Below are positions 55,645-64,000 of a stretch of 64,000 nucleotides of DNA, one piece after another. A program made the translations under genes and the position numbers. Every line of letters begins with the position of its first letter. Positions within the stretch are counted from its first letter, which is position 1. The notes beneath the pieces were generated by a model. It was not told where the DNA came from, ran no database searches, and saw nothing but the letters and a program-made list of their open reading frames with translations. The stretch comes from Streptococcus sanguinis (GTDB lineage: Bacteria > Bacillota > Bacilli > Lactobacillales > Streptococcaceae): contig NZ_CP054570.1 of assembly GCF_013343115.1 (NCBI RefSeq), positions 558,001 to 622,000 on the forward strand. The letters run 5' to 3'.

Positions 55645-56877
55645 ATGAAAATTGACAAGAAGCACTTGTTGAATTATTCCATCTTGATTCCCTATTTGAT
55701 TTTATCTGTTTTGGGATTGATTGTGGTCTATTCAACGACGAGTCCTACCTCGATTCAGGCCGGAGGAAATGGTTTTGGCATGGTCTTGAATCAGGGGATT
55801 TTTTGGGTAATAAGTCTCTTTATAATTGCGCTCCTATATAGAATCCGCTTGGGTTTCCTGAAAAAAGGAGGCATCCTGACTATAGTTATCTTTGCTGAGA
55901 TTATCCTCTTGCTTTTATCTCGTTTTATAACTGGGACTATTAACGGCGCCCATGGTTGGCTCAAGCTTGGAGCTTTCAGTATTCAGCCTGCTGAGTATTT
56001 GAAGATTATTCTGGTCTGGTATCTAGCCTTTCGCTTTACAAAGAGGCAGGAGGAGATAAAGGTTTATGATTATCAAGCTCTGACTCACAACCATTGGTTT
56101 CCTAAAGCCTTTAACGACTGGCGGACCATGGTGGCTATTCTAATTGGAATTGTAGCGATTATGCCAGACCTTGGAAATGCGACTATTCTATTTTTGACCG
56201 TCGTGATAATGATTGCTGTCAGCGGGATTGGCTATCGATGGTTTTCTACGATGCTGGGAGCCATTGTCAGTGTTTCGGGATTGGTTCTGGCGAGCATTTG
56301 GTTGATTGGGGTTGAGCGCGTGGCCAAGATTCCAGTCTTTGGGTATGTGGCCAAGCGTTTCAGTGCTTTCTTCAATCCCTTCAAGGACCTGTCTGGCTCA
56401 GGCCACCAATTGGCTAATTCCTACTATGCTATGAGTAATGGCGGCTGGTTTGGTCTAGGCTTGGGGAACTCTATTGAGAAGCGCGGTTATCTGCCGGAAG
56501 CTCATACGGACTTTGTTTTTTCTATCGTGATAGAAGAGTTTGGTTTCTTTGGTGCCAGTCTGATTTTGGCCTTACTCTTTTTCCTGATTCTGAGAATTAT
56601 CTTGGTAGGGATTCGGGCAAAGAATCCATTTAACTCCATGATGGCCTTGGGAATTGGCGGTATGATACTCATGCAGACCTTCATCAATATCGGTGGAATA
56701 TCAGGTCTCATTCCGTCTACAGGAGTAACCTTCCCCTTCCTATCGCAAGGAGGGAACAGTCTTCTGGTCTTGTCAGTAGCCATCGCCTTGGTACTTAATA
56801 TTGATGCCAACGAGCGCCGTGATGCCCTCTATGAACAGATGGAAGCGGAGGCGCAAGACCAGTCTGAGGAAGCTTAA
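55645..56877 (+). CDS. ftsW: Cell-division peptidoglycan polymerase FtsW
   Basis: The 410-residue SEDS-family protein has about ten membrane segments and the SEDS motifs NGAHGWLKLGAFSIQPAEY and PSTGVTFPFLSQGGNS. FtsW polymerises septal peptidoglycan with a class B penicillin-binding protein. The position just before ppc matches the pneumococcal order ftsW-ppc, which favours FtsW over RodA. The C-terminal tail is acidic. Confidence 0.93.
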   Translation: MKIDKKHLLNYSILIPYLILSVLGLIVVYSTTSPTSIQAGGNGFGMVLNQGIFWVISLFIIALLYRIRLGFLKKGGILTIVIFAEIILLLLSRFITGTINGAHGWLKLGAFSIQPAEYLKIILVWYLAFRFTKRQEEIKVYDYQALTHNHWFPKAFNDWRTMVAILIGIVAIMPDLGNATILFLTVVIMIAVSGIGYRWFSTMLGAIVSVSGLVLASIWLIGVERVAKIPVFGYVAKRFSAFFNPFKDLSGSGHQLANSYYAMSNGGWFGLGLGNSIEKRGYLPEAHTDFVFSIVIEEFGFFGASLILALLFFLILRIILVGIRAKNPFNSMMALGIGGMILMQTFINIGGISGLIPSTGVTFPFLSQGGNSLLVLSVAIALVLNIDANERRDALYEQMEAEAQDQSEEA

Positions 56878-56923
56878 ACGCAGTTCGTATGAACAGTTGT
56901 TGCAAAAATGAAAGGTGCAGATT

Positions 56924-59770
56924 ATGTCATTTAACAAATTAGAAAGCTACAGCAATAAAGAAGTGATTCGAGAAGAAGTCGCTATTTTGACAGACTTGCT
57001 TGCCGATATTACTCGGAATCTTCTCAGCCCTGAGACCTTTGAAAAAATCTCCCTCATGGAAGAGCTGGCCGTTAACTCCAAATATCATGAGTTAAAAGCG
57101 ATTGTGGAAGAACTGACGACGGATGAAATGGTTTATATTTCTCGTTATTTCTCTATTTTGCCGCTTTTGATTAATATCTCAGAAGACGTGGACCTAGCTT
57201 ATGAAATCAACCATCAAAACAATATCAATCAGGATTATCTTGGAAAGCTGTCAACAACTATTGACCTGATTTCAACGCGGGAAAATGCTCAGGAGATTCT
57301 GGAAAATCTGAATGTTGTGCCAGTACTGACAGCTCACCCGACCCAGGTCCAGCGCAAGACTATTCTGGACTTAACCAATCATATTCATAGTTTACTGCGT
57401 CAGCATCGAGATGTTAAAGCAGGACTAGTCAATGAGAAGAAGTGGCTAGGAAATCTCCGCCGCTATATTGAGCTTATGATGCAGACAGATATGATCCGTG
57501 AGAAGAAGCTGAAAGTGACCAATGAGATTACCAATGTCATGGAATACTATAACAGCTCTTTCCTACAAGCAATTACCAACTTTATGGTCGAATACAGACG
57601 CTTGGCGGAAGAGCGGGGCATCAAGTTGGATAATCCTAAGCCTATTACCATGGGAATGTGGATTGGCGGCGACCGGGATGGCAATCCTTTTGTAACAGCA
57701 GAAACCCTCAAACTATCAGCTACCCTCCAGAGTGAAGTCATTCTCAACTATTATATTGACAAGGTTTATACACTCTATCGCACCTTCTCGCTCTCGACCA
57801 ACCTCTCAGAAACCAGTCAGGCAGTAGCAGAAATGGCGGCTCTGTCTACTGACAAGTCTGTTTATCGGGAAAACGAACCTTACCGTCGAGCTTTCCACTA
57901 TATCCAGTCCAAGCTGATTCAAACCTTGCTTTACCTTAAAGAAGGCAACTTTTCAACTGACGGTCAGCGATTGACTGACCGAGCTGAGGAAAAATTCTCT
58001 GCGAAGGCCAACCTTTCTGTCAGCAATAAAGGAAGAGAAATCATCCCTAACTATATCCAGTCTCGTATTAGCGAGACCCTGACTGAGCTCAAGAAGGAGG
58101 AGACACCTTCTTACAAAACAGCTCAGGAATTCAAGGAAGACTTGCAGGTCATTTATGATTCTCTTATTGAACATCATGGGGAAGCTTTGGTAAGTGGCGA
58201 CTTGACTGAACTTCTCCAAGCGGTTGATGTTTTCGGCTTCTTCTTGGCCAGCATTGATATGCGTCAGGATTCCAGCGTTCATGAGGCTTGTGTGGCTGAG
58301 CTCTTGGCTTCAGCTAATATTGTTCAGGATTATAGCAATCTGTCGGAAGAAGAAAAATGCCAGGTTCTCCTCAAACAGCTGCTTGAAGATCCTCGTATCC
58401 TATCAGCTACTCACGAGCCTAAGTCCGAACTTCTGCAAAAGGAACTGGAGATTTTCAAAACAGCCCGTCAGCTAAAAGATGCCATTGGTGAGGAAGTGAT
58501 TAAGCAGAATATTATCTCTCACTCGACCAGTGTATCAGATCTACTTGAGTTGGCTATTATGCTTAAGGAAGTAGGGCTGATTGATGAAAACGGGGCACGT
58601 GTCCAGATTGTTCCGCTCTTTGAGACCATTGAGGACTTGGACAATTCCTGTGATACTATGGAGAAATACCTGTCTCTGCCAATTGCGCAGAAGTGGATTG
58701 CCTCTAAGGATAATTACCAGGAAATCATGCTGGGCTATTCAGATAGTAATAAGGACGGTGGTTACCTGTCTTCTTGCTGGACCCTCTACAAGGCTCAGCA
58801 GCAGCTGACAGCTATCGGTGATCAATTTGGCGTGAAAATCACCTTCTTCCATGGCCGGGGAGGTACAGTAGGACGTGGTGGTGGTCCAACCTATGAAGCT
58901 ATCACTTCTCAGCCACTCCGCAGTATCAATGACCGAATTCGTCTGACTGAGCAAGGGGAAGTCATTGGTAATAAATATGGAAACAAAGATGCAGCCTACT
59001 ATAACTTGGAAATGCTGGTGTCTGCTGCCATTAACCGCATGGTCACTCATAAGAAGAGCGATAGCCATACTTCTGATAAATATGAGCGAATCATGGACCA
59101 AGTAGTTAATCGCAGTTATCAGATTTACCGTGATTTAGTCTTTGGGGATGAGCGTTTTTACGATTATTTCTTCGAATCCAGTCCAATCAAGGCTATCTCT
59201 AGCTTTAATATAGGTTCTCGTCCAGCTGCTCGTAAAACCATCACTGAAATCGGCGGTCTCAGGGCTATTCCATGGGTCTTCTCATGGTCTCAAAGTCGTG
59301 TTATGTTCCCAGGCTGGTATGGTGTCGGGTCGAGTTTCAAGGAATTCATTGATGAAGACCCAGAAAATAACTTAGCCTTTCTGCAATTTATGTATAAGAG
59401 ATGGCCGTTCTTCAAGTCACTCTTATCAAATGTAGACATGGTTCTGTCTAAGTCAAATATGAATATCGCTTTTGAGTATGCGCAGCTTTGTGAAGATCAG
59501 AATGTGCGAGATATTTTCAATATTATCTTGGATGAGTGGCAGCTAACTAAGGATGTCATTCTAGAGATTGAAGGTCATGATGAACTCCTAGCAGAAAACA
59601 CATATCTGAGAGATAGCTTGCACTATCGTATGCCTTACTTTAATGTTTTGAACTATATCCAGTTAGAGCTAATCAAGCGTCAGCGCAACGGTCAGCTTAC
59701 ACCAGATCAAGAAAAGCTGATTCACATCACCATCAATGGTATTGCGACTGGTCTGAGAAACTCTGGCTAA
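56924..59770 (+). CDS. ppc: Phosphoenolpyruvate carboxylase
   Basis: The 948-residue enzyme makes oxaloacetate from PEP and bicarbonate, feeding aspartate synthesis in streptococci. Conserved motifs include [15 protein letters not shown] with the catalytic His, [19 protein letters not shown] and GSRPAARK. The start ATG at 56924 has AAAGGTG six bases upstream; three extra upstream codons are unlikely. It lies about 45 nt after ftsW and ends at a terminator before tuf. Confidence 0.97.
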   Translation: MSFNKLESYSNKEVIREEVAILTDLLADITRNLLSPETFEKISLMEELAVNSKYHELKAIVEELTTDEMVYISRYFSILPLLINISEDVDLAYEINHQNNINQDYLGKLSTTIDLISTRENAQEILENLNVVPVLTAHPTQVQRKTILDLTNHIHSLLRQHRDVKAGLVNEKKWLGNLRRYIELMMQTDMIREKKLKVTNEITNVMEYYNSSFLQAITNFMVEYRRLAEERGIKLDNPKPITMGMWIGGDRDGNPFVTAETLKLSATLQSEVILNYYIDKVYTLYRTFSLSTNLSETSQAVAEMAALSTDKSVYRENEPYRRAFHYIQSKLIQTLLYLKEGNFSTDGQRLTDRAEEKFSAKANLSVSNKGREIIPNYIQSRISETLTELKKEETPSYKTAQEFKEDLQVIYDSLIEHHGEALVSGDLTELLQAVDVFGFFLASIDMRQDSSVHEACVAELLASANIVQDYSNLSEEEKCQVLLKQLLEDPRILSATHEPKSELLQKELEIFKTARQLKDAIGEEVIKQNIISHSTSVSDLLELAIMLKEVGLIDENGARVQIVPLFETIEDLDNSCDTMEKYLSLPIAQKWIASKDNYQEIMLGYSDSNKDGGYLSSCWTLYKAQQQLTAIGDQFGVKITFFHGRGGTVGRGGGPTYEAITSQPLRSINDRIRLTEQGEVIGNKYGNKDAAYYNLEMLVSAAINRMVTHKKSDSHTSDKYERIMDQVVNRSYQIYRDLVFGDERFYDYFFESSPIKAISSFNIGSRPAARKTITEIGGLRAIPWVFSWSQSRVMFPGWYGVGSSFKEFIDEDPENNLAFLQFMYKRWPFFKSLLSNVDMVLSKSNMNIAFEYAQLCEDQNVRDIFNIILDEWQLTKDVILEIEGHDELLAENTYLRDSLHYRMPYFNVLNYIQLELIKRQRNGQLTPDQEKLIHITINGIATGLRNSG

Positions 59771-59777
59771 TACAAAG

Positions 59778-59804
59778 AAAAAATCGGAATTGTTCCGGTT
59801 TTTT
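59778..59804 (+). terminator. ppc terminator
   Basis: AAAAATCGGAA pairs with TTCCGGTTTTT with one G-T pair around a 3-nt loop, followed by a T run. Confidence 0.8.
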
Positions 59805-59925
59805 CTATTTTTGTAACCAAAGTGCTTTTTAATTCGTTATATTTGTGACAGTTCAACCGCTTTTCTTGGTATCAAGCCTACTACAAATTAGACAAGGAAT
59901 AATTCACAAAAAAATGCTAAAAGAC

Positions 59926-59953
59926 TTGCATTTTCATTTAAATTTGATAAAAT
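59926..59953 (+). promoter_or_regulatory. tuf promoter
   Basis: A -35 TTGCAT (59926-59931) and -10 TAAAAT (59948-59953) are 16 nt apart, with a TGA just before the -10. The leader is about 65 nt. Confidence 0.72.
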
Positions 59954-60024
59954 AGTAAGGAAAGTTAGACTGTATTGCCTACTGTCTATCTATAAAATAT
60001 ATTTTATTGGAGGCTTTTACTCAA

Positions 60025-61221
<1,197 letters not shown>

Positions 61222-61260
61222 TTCGATTCCGTTCCCAGATAACAATTATAGTCAGACACT

Positions 61261-61285
61261 AAACCCCGTGAAAACGGGGTTTTTT
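61261..61285 (+). terminator. tuf terminator
   Basis: AAACCCCGT (61261-61269) pairs with ACGGGGTTT (61274-61282) around GAAA, followed by T residues. Confidence 0.92.
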
Positions 61286-61531
61286 AATATTGTAATTGTT
61301 TTAAAAAATAAGGAAGAATAGAAGGCGGCCGGTAATCTCCAGAGTAGATAGCTCGATTTTGCAGAAGCATCTTGAAGATGATTTAAGAGGCGGGAAGGCA
61401 AGAAGTGTAGACATAAGCTTGATAGAAGTTTTGCCCTTTTTAATTAGGTTGGGGAGAAATGAGTATCTAGTACCCTAAGGATACTTTTTTTACAGGAATT
61501 TATGGTATAATTGGATAAAGTTTTATTTATA
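61286..61531. other. Gap between tuf and the polysaccharide locus
   Basis: No gene with a ribosome-binding site is seen. A hairpin AGTATC-N12-GATACT (61462-61485) is followed by a T run and looks like a terminator for an unseen transcript. The extended -10 TGG plus TATAAT (61503-61511) precedes the flippase gene. Confidence 0.55.
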
Positions 61532-62806
61532 ATGAAAGAGAGTTTGATTATATTGAAAGTGGTATCGCCACAAAAGATTTTCTTTTGGAATATTCTTGGC
61601 AGCCTGTCTTCAGCAGCTGTATCTGTTATTTTATTATTTATAGTTACTCGGACTTTATCTAGTGAGTCAGCTGACTTATATAGTTTTTCTTATGCAATTG
61701 CGAATTTACTAGTTATTGTTGCGGGGTTTCAAGTTCGAGATTTTCAAGCAACAGATATTAAAGAAAAATATTCTTTTGATGCATATTTGACTACTAGATT
61801 TCTAACTAATATTTTAATGATATTAATTTTATTAGGTTATTTAATTTTAAATTCTTCTACTCATGAAAATTTTTGGATTATATTTTGGGTATCTTTTTTC
61901 AGAGTTAGCGAAGCGCTGTCTGATGTATTTCAAGGTTTATTTCAGCAAAAAGAACGATTAGATATAGCTGGTCAATCATTATTTTTTAGAAATATGATTT
62001 CAACAATAACATTTGCTGTTCTGTTATTATTTTCTAAAAATCTTCTTTTATCTATTGTTTTTCAAACACTCACCTCTTTCATAGTAGTTCTTTTTTTTGA
62101 TTTTCCAAAATCTAAGTTGTTTCATCGTATTAATATCTCTACAGTAAAGCTAAAAGATATTTATAGTATTTTAAAGGACTGCTTACCTTTATTTATAAAT
62201 GCTTTTTTATTAGTTTCAATCTATAACCAACCTAAGTATGCATTAAACGATATTTTTAATAGAGGATTGATTGAAGCGGGAGTACAGAGAGACTTTAGTA
62301 TTTTATTCACTCCAATTTTTGCAATGAATCTAATGATTGTTTTTTTACGCCCTATGGTTACACAACTAGCAATTTTCAAAGAAGAGAATAAAATTTCTCA
62401 TTTTATTACGTATAAAAATAACTTGTTTAAAATTTTATGGGGAACAAGTGTTTTGATTTGTCTTGGTGGGACGATTGTTGCCATACCTATTTTAAATATC
62501 ATTTATGGGACAAGGTTGGATCAATATCAAATTAGTTTCGTCATTCTTTTGTTAGGTGGTATTGCTAGTACGTTTTCTACAGTATGTGATAATATTTTAA
62601 CTGTTTTTAGAAAACATCATTATTTAGTCATTTCATTCTTAGCGGGGTATCTTGTATCCATTCTTACAGCTGAACCACTAGTATCCCAATACGGAATTTT
62701 TGGAGCCTCTTTGTCTTTTCTTATCTCTATGATTGCTTGGTTGAGTGTCTCGCTGATTATTTATTTTATGACGAATCCATATACTTTTTTGAGAAGGAAA
62801 AAATAA
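61532..62806 (+). CDS. Wzx-like polysaccharide/lipid-linked oligosaccharide flippase
   Basis: The 424-residue protein has about twelve membrane segments and the layout of MOP/Wzx flippases (WNILGSLSSAAVSVILLFIV, LLLGGIASTFSTVCDNIL). The ATG at 61532 lies 20 bases after the -10 box, without a clear Shine-Dalgarno. An alternative TTG start at 61511 overlaps the -10. It opens an AT-rich surface polysaccharide region that differs from upstream genes in base composition. Confidence 0.85.
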   Translation: MKESLIILKVVSPQKIFFWNILGSLSSAAVSVILLFIVTRTLSSESADLYSFSYAIANLLVIVAGFQVRDFQATDIKEKYSFDAYLTTRFLTNILMILILLGYLILNSSTHENFWIIFWVSFFRVSEALSDVFQGLFQQKERLDIAGQSLFFRNMISTITFAVLLLFSKNLLLSIVFQTLTSFIVVLFFDFPKSKLFHRINISTVKLKDIYSILKDCLPLFINAFLLVSIYNQPKYALNDIFNRGLIEAGVQRDFSILFTPIFAMNLMIVFLRPMVTQLAIFKEENKISHFITYKNNLFKILWGTSVLICLGGTIVAIPILNIIYGTRLDQYQISFVILLLGGIASTFSTVCDNILTVFRKHHYLVISFLAGYLVSILTAEPLVSQYGIFGASLSFLISMIAWLSVSLIIYFMTNPYTFLRRKK

Positions 62807-62813
62807 GGAACTT

Positions 62814-63761
62814 ATGAAATTTTCAATTATTATACCTGCCTATAATGTAGCGGATTATTTGGAAAAATGTGTTAAGAGTGTCTTAATTCAAGAATTTAAA
62901 GATTATGAAATTTTAATCATAAATGATGGGTCAACTGACGCTACTGCAATAGTCGCTGATAAATTGTCTGTGGAGAATACCAATAAAGTAAGGGTGTTAA
63001 ATCAAACAAATGGTGGAGCTTCAAAAGCAAGAAATACAGGTATTGAGTCTGCTTGGGGAGAGTACTTATTGTTTTTAGATGGTGATGACTTTTGGAGTGA
63101 TCAACACTTTTTGAATCAACTTGATGAAATAACTACAGAATGCGTTGATGATGTTATCGTTTTTGGCTACAGTTATTTTTATGATGATAGAATTATAGAT
63201 TTCCCTATATCTATGTTTGAGGAAAATATTTTAAAAGCTACTTGCTTTGGAATATTTAATGGTCCAAATTGGAATAAGTGTGTATCGAAAAAATTATTTC
63301 AAAACGGCCTGAAATTTCCAGAGGGAATGGTATCTGAGGATAGTTTATATTGTTCTCGGATTTTAAAAATGACAAAGAAATTTTCAATTCTTAATAGTAC
63401 TCAATACATGTATCGACAGAACCGCAAAGGAAGTTTGACTAATGTCGTGAAAGAAAAAAATGTTCAAGATACTCTTGAAGGAATCAGGATGGGACTTTCT
63501 GACTTGAAAAACTATTCAGTTGAAATTCAAAAAGCCTTAAATATCTATTTTGCAATCTCTTTTATCTCTATATTACCTTATGTAAATCAATACATTGATA
63601 ATTTTAAAATTAAAGAGTTGCTTTATCAGTATAAGTATTTGCTACAGTATGCAAAATATATAGAGAACCGAGCATTTAAATTAACAGGCCTAGTAGCCAA
63701 GTTATTGGGGATAAAATTTTCAATAAAACTATTTCCTGTTTTATTGAAGTTTTATAAATAG
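62814..63761 (+). CDS. Family-2 glycosyltransferase
   Basis: The 315-residue protein has a GT2 domain with FSIIIPAYNVADYLEKCVKS, LIINDGSTD and the metal-binding LDGDDFW. It should transfer a sugar from a nucleotide donor to a growing surface glycan. The gene is AT-rich, starts seven bases after the flippase stop and is followed by a second GT2 gene. Confidence 0.93.
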   Translation: MKFSIIIPAYNVADYLEKCVKSVLIQEFKDYEILIINDGSTDATAIVADKLSVENTNKVRVLNQTNGGASKARNTGIESAWGEYLLFLDGDDFWSDQHFLNQLDEITTECVDDVIVFGYSYFYDDRIIDFPISMFEENILKATCFGIFNGPNWNKCVSKKLFQNGLKFPEGMVSEDSLYCSRILKMTKKFSILNSTQYMYRQNRKGSLTNVVKEKNVQDTLEGIRMGLSDLKNYSVEIQKALNIYFAISFISILPYVNQYIDNFKIKELLYQYKYLLQYAKYIENRAFKLTGLVAKLLGIKFSIKLFPVLLKFYK

Positions 63762-63787
63762 AGCGGATTAGTTATGAAAGGAAAAAT

Positions 63788-64000
63788 ATGTCTAAACCAG
63801 CTATTTCAGTTATTATTCCAGTTTATAATGCACAAGACGGGATTAAACGCTGTGTAGATTCTCTTTTGAATCAATCGTTTAAGAATTTTGAAATTATTCT
63901 TCTGAACGATGGTTCGAAAGATAACTCTTTAAATATTTTAAAAGAATATGAATTGAAGTATAGTTTTGTAAGAGTAATTGACAAACAAAATGAAGGAGTT
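63788..64000 (+). CDS. Family-2 glycosyltransferase, truncated by the window edge
   Basis: Seventy-one codons are visible before the window ends. The start ATG at 63788 is preceded by AAAGGAAAAA. The sequence has AISVIIPVYNAQDGIKRC and LLNDGSKD, the GT2 N-terminal pattern, so another glycosyltransferase of the same locus begins here. Only the N-terminal part can be judged. Confidence 0.85.
   Translation, partial: MSKPAISVIIPVYNAQDGIKRCVDSLLNQSFKNFEIILLNDGSKDNSLNILKEYELKYSFVRVIDKQNEGV

Overview
The window is a core-genome segment of a Streptococcus, most like the oral sanguinis/gordonii group. Supporting this are the divergent pepQ-ccpA pair, a four-gene amino-acid importer (glnQHMP order) divergent from vicRKX, the rnc-smc-HAD-HAD-ftsY block, the cpoA lipid-glycosyltransferase pair, hprK-lgt, ftsW-ppc-tuf, and DUF3270 and small CcpA-type genes typical of streptococci. 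No rRNA, tRNA, CRISPR array, prophage or intact insertion sequence was seen. The species is an inference; no database search was possible.

Layout. 1-2220: a two-cysteine Rrf2 regulator, a promoter carrying two TGTAA-N9-TTACA repeats, a VOC-family dioxygenase/glyoxalase and an O6-alkylguanine methyltransferase. 2220-5870 (minus): an iron-siderophore ABC importer with a siderophore-type esterase. 6198-8447: pepQ and ccpA, divergent, with a cre-like site. 8693-11568: two membrane-glycolipid glycosyltransferases and a small membrane protein. 11594-14465: a threonine T-box leader driving a P-loop kinase-like gene and thrS. 14516-17974 (minus): a lipoprotein and the glutamine/glutamate importer. 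18154-21164: the essential vicRKX two-component operon. 21256-29131: a DUF454 membrane protein, then rnc, smc, two HAD phosphatases and ftsY. 29150-32639 (minus): zwf and a three-gene DUF318 permease/TIGR03943 operon headed by a 45-aa protein. 32818-43396: tex, sprT-like, pspC-like, nudix, hprK, lgt, DUF948, YtxH, DUF3270, two U32 proteins, a CHY zinc-finger protein, an unknown gene and a PC4-like protein. 43398-46769: bioY, a 35-aa membrane peptide, a cyclase-family gene and glutathione reductase. 46979-50092: a MacAB-like export system. 50190-55489 (minus): lysS, phosphatase, ybaK, DUF368, GH25 lysozyme and glutathione peroxidase. 55645-61221: ftsW, ppc and tuf. 61532-64000: an AT-rich polysaccharide locus (flippase, glycosyltransferase, truncated glycosyltransferase).

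The genes cover cell-envelope construction (ftsW, lgt, cpoA, GH25, vicRKX), carbon control (ccpA, hprK, zwf, ppc), thiol-peroxide defence (gor, glutathione peroxidase, Rrf2/VOC) and translation (thrS, lysS, tuf, U32 proteins).

The observations most worth a second look are the paired operator at the VOC promoter, the kinase gene caught between the T-box and thrS, two small genes (45 and 35 codons) with good start signals, several genes whose -10 box lies only 6-9 nt before the start codon (likely leaderless mRNAs), a shared TGAAAACGAT palindrome near the ccpA and mac promoters, and a long-range pairing in the vicR leader.
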